Assembly: GCA_910588015.1 (NCBI GenBank)
Contig: CAJUOK010000004.1
Coordinates: forward strand, 59,821-123,820
From: an uncultured Christensenellaceae bacterium
GTDB lineage: Bacteria; Bacillota; Clostridia; Christensenellales; UBA3700
DNA: 64,000 nucleotides
Direction of reading: 5' to 3'
Part shown: positions 61,001 through 64,000 of the stretch, piece after piece
Layout: every line of letters begins with the position of its first letter
How positions within the stretch are numbered: position 1 is the stretch's first letter
The notes under the pieces: model-generated
The model's database searches: none
Seen by the model: the letters and a program-made list of their open reading frames with translations, nothing else
What the model was told of the DNA's origin: nothing
Position numbers and translations under genes: made by a program

Positions 61001-63496
61001 GAGCCAAAATACCCAAGTTGGCGTGGTGACTTGACCTTGCGCCACGACGTTGAGCTTTATGGGACTGGTCAATTCTATTTCGTAATCATCGTTGTCGGAT
61101 TCAAACAAGAGTTCCCATTCTCCCTGCCATAGACTGTCGGTGTGCAGTTCTAGGTTCAACAGCATATTGAGGGCGTTGATTTCATATCCCGCGGTGACCG
61201 TTCCGCCGCCTACGGGGTCGGTGAAAGAAAGTTCGTATTTTGAACTTCCCATCTTGGCGATGAACTTGGCGCGCACAACGTCGGCGGCTTTGAGCGGCAT
61301 CGTCGTCAACGTGCCGTTGACAGTCGTCTTTTGGCTCTCCGTAACCTTGATAGTGTCCGTAGAATTGCTGTCGGGGTCAATGGTAATTTGCAGCTTGTGA
61401 GGAGTTATCTCAAATTCCAACTCCTTGTCGTTCTTATCCTCTTGGGTGTTGCTCGCCCAAAACATAGAACCGTCTTTTTTCTTAAGAGCTATCTTTATCT
61501 TATATTTGCCCGCCTTGGTTGCTGTGATGGCGTTGTTGCCGTCGAAACCGACTCCCGTCGGCAAAGGCATAACTATCTCCATATTGTCGGAGTCAAAATC
61601 ATCTATCGCAAATCTTTCCAAATTGCCGCTGTAAGTCTTGGAGGCAGTGGCAAACGTGGGCACAGTGAGCATCTTGCCCTGCACCGAGAAAGTGACCGTG
61701 TTGGGAGTGGAATTGGGACTTGGCGTGTAATCGGCAAGCAAAGATTTGACGGTGGCTATATAGGAGCCGTTGACCGTCGGCATCTTGTCGTCGTCATATT
61801 CGGGGAAAGAACCCGGCACGCTTTTGTAATGGAATCCCAATACCGCGCCTTGCGCAAGACCCGTGTCGTTGACGCATAAATCGGCGGTATTGTGGGTTAC
61901 CGTCGGCGGAGCCGTACCGCCTCCGCCGACGGTAAATCTAATTGGTTTTGGTGTGATTTCAAAGTCGATTTTCCGCGACGTTGTCGAGTCTGTGGCATAA
62001 TCTTTCCACATCGTCTTGCCCGTCGTGTCGCTGATTTCGAATACTACTTTATATTTACCTACGTGTTTGGGAACGGAAATTTGAGTCTTTCCGTCTTCTT
62101 TATAATACTTGACGCTGATTTTCGCGTTCGCGACTGCCGTCGCGAACGAAGAAGTATACCAAGTCGGAGCCGGTGTGCCCGAGTATACGGGCAAATCCAC
62201 TGATGTATATTCCAGACTGACGTCGCTCGGAGCGTCAAGAAGCGTCGCCGCGCTCAGCGCGGCAGATGTTAGATTTAAGTGAAGCGCAGGCCGAACCGCA
62301 AACGAGCTGCCGGAAGAAGCGCTAGAGGATACGGCTATAGAGTAGAGTGCGCCCGCGGAGTCCAGGTAGGAGGCGCCCGTGGAATTACGATGAACGCCGG
62401 AACGCAGCCAGGAAAGCTTGGATGCGCTGACGCCTCTTTGAGCTGAATCGAGGTTCCAAAGTCCGCCGTGAGCGTTGACTCCCGAACGCGCATTTTGTCC
62501 CGTCTCCGAAAGAGACGGCAACCACAAAAGGTCGTTGCCCCAATCAAAATATCCCGTCTTGTCTTGAATTTGGTGAGTGCCGTATCTTGAGTCTACCACC
62601 TTGGAGTACCACTTATTGTCGGGCATACGGTTGAGAGACGCGTCGTTGGGCGCGTTGTACCAACCGGCGTTATGTCCCGCCGCAACGTCAAAAAGTGTTT
62701 CGTCCTGCTGATAAAGCACGTCCTTGGGCTTGACCAAGAAATTGGTGATGTTGCCCGTCTCCGTGTTGTCTGTGTATATAGCAAAAGGATACCCTGCCGA
62801 ACCGTAAAGCGTGCTCTTGTCAGAAGAAGTAAGCGAAGTCGTGCTTGCGCCGCCGCTTACGGAATAATTCGTTTTTCCGTTGAGAAGTCCCGCTCTGATA
62901 TAGCTCGTGCTGTACATTGTCGCCGGATAAGTAGCCGAGAAGTCATAGCCGCTCGACGGCTGCCATACTCCCCACTTGCTGTTGTATGCCACGTCCTTGA
63001 GCATAAGTGTCAAGATTACGTCGCTGTTGGAAGCATTGTTCTTGGTAGTCAAAGCAACGACTATCCATTCCTTGTTGTCTAACTTGACGACTATATTCTT
63101 GCCGCCGTTGGCTGTCCTTATTTGTCCCGAGTCCATACCCGAGTGCATTTCTTTTACGTTGGCGTTGCTTACGTTGGTACTAGACGTGTTGGGAGTATAA
63201 CCCGATTTGGTCGCTCTCGCCTTTTGCTCTACTGCCGCAAAGTCCGCGCCTTGCCCCGCAAGCTTTGCATAAAGCTCGCTCAACGCATTGCCGTTGAATA
63301 CGGTCGAGTTTACCGTCGTGCCGCGCGTAGCCTTGTCCATCAACAAATCCGTCGTTATAGTGTCGGCATTGTTTATGACCGCCGACTCCGCAACTTCGCC
63401 GCTCGACGCAAACGTCAAGGCAAAACTCGTCGCCACAAGCATAACCAATATTACGCTTATCAATATACCGATTCTTTTTCTTATCGTCCTTTGCAT
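58022..63496 (-). CDS. Large modular surface protein: DUF6273-like and MBG/Ig-like domains, two membrane helices, cytoplasmic VEKPVEK repeats and C-terminal domain
   Basis: 1824 aa. Signal peptide (GILISVILVMLVATSFALTFA). Residues about 120-410 look DUF6273/FGE-like (DLLWLPSLSE, SWLRSGVHRN, FAVRPALHLNLTSA). About 430-1310 is a run of MBG/Ig-like modules (closing KYKVxxxL/KYKIxxxL strands). Two helix regions follow at about 1352-1372 and 1400-1435, then a coiled coil, a repeat of EKIVEVPVEK/EKPVEKVVE units (about 1590-1675), and a C-terminal domain (1685-1824) similar to those of the 725-aa protein. Most of the mass is outside, the tail inside. AAGGAGAGAGAAA precedes the ATG. Function unknown. 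Confidence 0.75.
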   Translation of the reverse strand: MQRTIRKRIGILISVILVMLVATSFALTFASSGEVAESAVINNADTITTDLLMDKATRGTTVNSTVFNGNALSELYAKLAGQGADFAAVEQKARATKSGYTPNTSSTNVSNANVKEMHSGMDSGQIRTANGGKNIVVKLDNKEWIVVALTTKNNASNSDVILTLMLKDVAYNSKWGVWQPSSGYDFSATYPATMYSTSYIRAGLLNGKTNYSVSGGASTTSLTSSDKSTLYGSAGYPFAIYTDNTETGNITNFLVKPKDVLYQQDETLFDVAAGHNAGWYNAPNDASLNRMPDNKWYSKVVDSRYGTHQIQDKTGYFDWGNDLLWLPSLSETGQNARSGVNAHGGLWNLDSAQRGVSASKLSWLRSGVHRNSTGASYLDSAGALYSIAVSSSASSGSSFAVRPALHLNLTSAALSAATLLDAPSDVSLEYTSVDLPVYSGTPAPTWYTSSFATAVANAKISVKYYKEDGKTQISVPKHVGKYKVVFEISDTTGKTMWKDYATDSTTSRKIDFEITPKPIRFTVGGGGTAPPTVTHNTADLCVNDTGLAQGAVLGFHYKSVPGSFPEYDDDKMPTVNGSYIATVKSLLADYTPSPNSTPNTVTFSVQGKMLTVPTFATASKTYSGNLERFAIDDFDSDNMEIVMPLPTGVGFDGNNAITATKAGKYKIKIALKKKDGSMFWASNTQEDKNDKELEFEITPHKLQITIDPDSNSTDTIKVTESQKTTVNGTLTTMPLKAADVVRAKFIAKMGSSKYELSFTDPVGGGTVTAGYEINALNMLLNLELHTDSLWQGEWELLFESDNDDYEIELTSPIKLNVVAQGQVTTPTWVFWLGTKRIAMVQAVIGDTTPIVYSPTSPLIYNSRNSYKFQMLAPGYTMDTTYGDNGYLVTPAKGSSNTAIGTNADTYTTSVKLQDADGVDTIYSIEWTIEQAKFDLSKVEWLYDGQLPYDKVNGSKAELDPDTLPKGLIPSYTNNTGMLVGVDSGLAEVTFTLDPAYAGNYVLPDATDPSTYIDPNGDFKFEKNWNIVKATIHSGGWKNGSATDINNKSFDIPVLRDPRADGGVVTYQYYETDSTYTTKLDPTKPLTINDIVWSETEAKYYVAVPVLQDTANYELDDPSAEKGFRVGKELAKVQVTLDNPTMEYNTNERHAKISAGGALPSNAFDVRYYKEDGYTPLASAPKAVGKYKVQVSLKSSYADKYQIDGDNEFDFEITQAKIAVDWNTSAKPNVLNLKYGQINGVEYEITDSDGNVVSYNALKPGNTYKITAKIKDGELNNFIFADGSVETSKEFSITAGDPVYDPNSPNNPIYPSVDPDLPIGGGDEPINPPDGSGDISGNVPPDGNGGDFGDILEKLKGIPLWQLIASVISLILTFVFLSKTAGYDSKRKKFNKKADKLDTSMYAGGAFLGVAMTIWTAIACVLIGLAVVSLIMMLAAKSRCNKAEENYEDTLEEYNRNQKDLDERKREAEFSRRDDEYRRRDEDMQMMFMRMMGGNMGDGAPQGAYMGMQRGIAPEDVRAIISDTVTALLPGMQQLLPQPTNNDQTIKELIDQNDRNLQKVMERNDERMDQMMKNQESLIAKILERGEVAATVAEPQIIEKIVEKPVEKVVEVPVEKIVEVPVEKVIEKVVEKPVEKIVEVPVEKIVEVPVEKVVEKEVRVEVPVEKVVEKVIEKEVKVTVPAAAPARPKKETAPRLTLDEAYEKLSKQQKKFFDGLREYAMNKEKCKEKKSTYFIVLGQSTVNPLIKLTIKKDTTVALFKMEDEYFKDIRKDAGSEGTKVKVKESEVIIDDAQAFATAKKMIDLREDQIERYQDFLKEQRAMNRK

Positions 63497-63645
63497 TTTC
63501 TCTCTCCTTATTCAGTCAAGAATTTTATTGTGTTATTATATCTGTTGTTGTGTCACCTCGAGCATAGTCGAGAAATCTTATCCGCTTTTTTATATTGATT
63601 AGATTTCTCCACTGCGTTCCGCTTAATATGACGGTCGCCCAATTT

Positions 63646-63731
63646 TGTCACCTCGACCGTAGTGGAGAGGTCTCATTCGTTTTTATATTAATTAGATTTC
63701 TCCATTTCGCTTCGCTCCAGTCGAAATGACA
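63646..63731. mobile_element. MITE-like element, full copy
   Basis: 86 bp, TGTCACCTCGA to TCGAAATGACA, nearly identical in its right half to the copy at 57911 (ATTTCGCTTCGCTCCAGTCG). Confidence 0.65.
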
Positions 63732-63816
63732 TTTTATTTATGACATTTTGCTTTGTGACTTCTTACTTTTTGTCACTCGACAATTTTATCAATAGTCACC
63801 TCGAGCATATATATCT

Positions 63817-63904
63817 TGTCATTTCGAGCGTAGTCGAGAAATCTCATCCGCTTTTTTATATTGATTAGATTTCTCCATTTCGCTTCGCTCCAGTCGAAAT
63901 GACA
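63817..63904. mobile_element. MITE-like element, best preserved copy
   Basis: 88 bp with perfect 11-bp terminal inverted repeats TGTCATTTCGA/TCGAAATGACA and inner inverted AGAAATCT/AGATTTCT. The A/T-rich centre is about 20 bp. No coding capacity. Confidence 0.75.
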
Positions 63905-64000
63905 AAACCTCTTTGTCGAAGTGACGTACTGTTTTTGTTATTGACGCTCGCACGAGGCGCATCTGCTTGCTCGCTATGCCGTCGCTTCGCTCCTTACGAG

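Larger units (their letters stand above)
63497..64000. repeat. Cluster of MITE-like elements at the right end
   Basis: Copies at 63551-63633 (right end decayed), 63646-63731 and 63817-63904, plus a left fragment at about 63795-63808. A -10 TATAAT for the 1824-aa gene (63540-63535) sits at the cluster edge. No gene was seen in the last 100 bp. Confidence 0.7.

Noticed and set aside
1..64000. tRNA, rRNA or SRP RNA genes
   Set aside because: No T-loop GTTCRA with matching acceptor stem, and no rRNA or SRP RNA core, was seen in the gaps by eye; a covariance search could still find one.

Overview
The window looks like a chromosomal segment of an uncultured member of the Bacillota, most likely Clostridia. 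The evidence is the housekeeping run hslO-(TPR)-smc-ftsY-ylxM-ffh-rpsP-khpA-rimM-trmD-DUF1292-rbgA-rnhB-yraN-rplS, strong AGGAGG-type ribosome binding sites, TTGACA/TATAAT promoters with 17-bp spacers, a lysine riboswitch ahead of asd-dapA-dapB, and the flotillin pair nfeD-floA. No rRNA, tRNA, CRISPR array or phage module was seen. The left edge cuts a comM-type gene. The genus cannot be read from the sequence.

Layout. 1-20.5 kb, all on the minus strand: comM, a lipoprotein-anchored glycosyltransferase-like membrane protein, then the translation, secretion and chromosome genes. One foreign-looking phosphotransferase (APH fold) sits between ylxM and ftsY. 20.8-24.2 kb, plus strand: lysine-riboswitch-controlled asd-dapA-dapB and a leaderless XRE-type regulator. 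24.2-25.6 kb: an FAD oxidoreductase on the minus strand. 25.7-30.0 kb, plus strand: an AT-rich five-gene cassette of two paralogous small lipoproteins, a membrane-anchored papain/C39-like putative cysteine peptidase, and an ABC-2 type transporter. 30-36 kb: an acetyltransferase, a small membrane protein, a TetR regulator divergent from a PlsC-like acyltransferase, an M28 metallopeptidase with inserted membrane helices, and citrate synthase. 36-41.3 kb, minus strand: nfeD-floA-(unknown), and metY-cysK-Rrf2 regulator behind one promoter with a duplicated operator-like site. 41.5-63.5 kb, minus strand: an envelope region with a 1824-aa surface protein, a HAD phosphatase, a heterodimeric ABC exporter, a 2810-aa MBG/YDG-repeat surface protein, and a 725-aa membrane protein translationally coupled to it.

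The least familiar parts are these. First, a cytoplasmic domain appears twice in the 725-aa protein and, more distantly, once at the C-terminus of the 1824-aa protein, which hints at a shared partner for these envelope proteins. Second, the lipoprotein/peptidase/ABC cassette has a 15-bp motif repeated at the same distance from two of its start codons. Third, three tandem 58-59-bp hairpin units lie upstream of the giant gene. Fourth, at least four copies of an ~87-bp MITE-like element (TGTCAYYTCGA termini) lie in the gaps. Fifth, two genes have a consensus promoter placed so that the transcript starts at the ATG.

Gene starts were set by Shine-Dalgarno position and by ATGA/TGATG overlaps. Functions are from motif recognition by eye; no database search was run.
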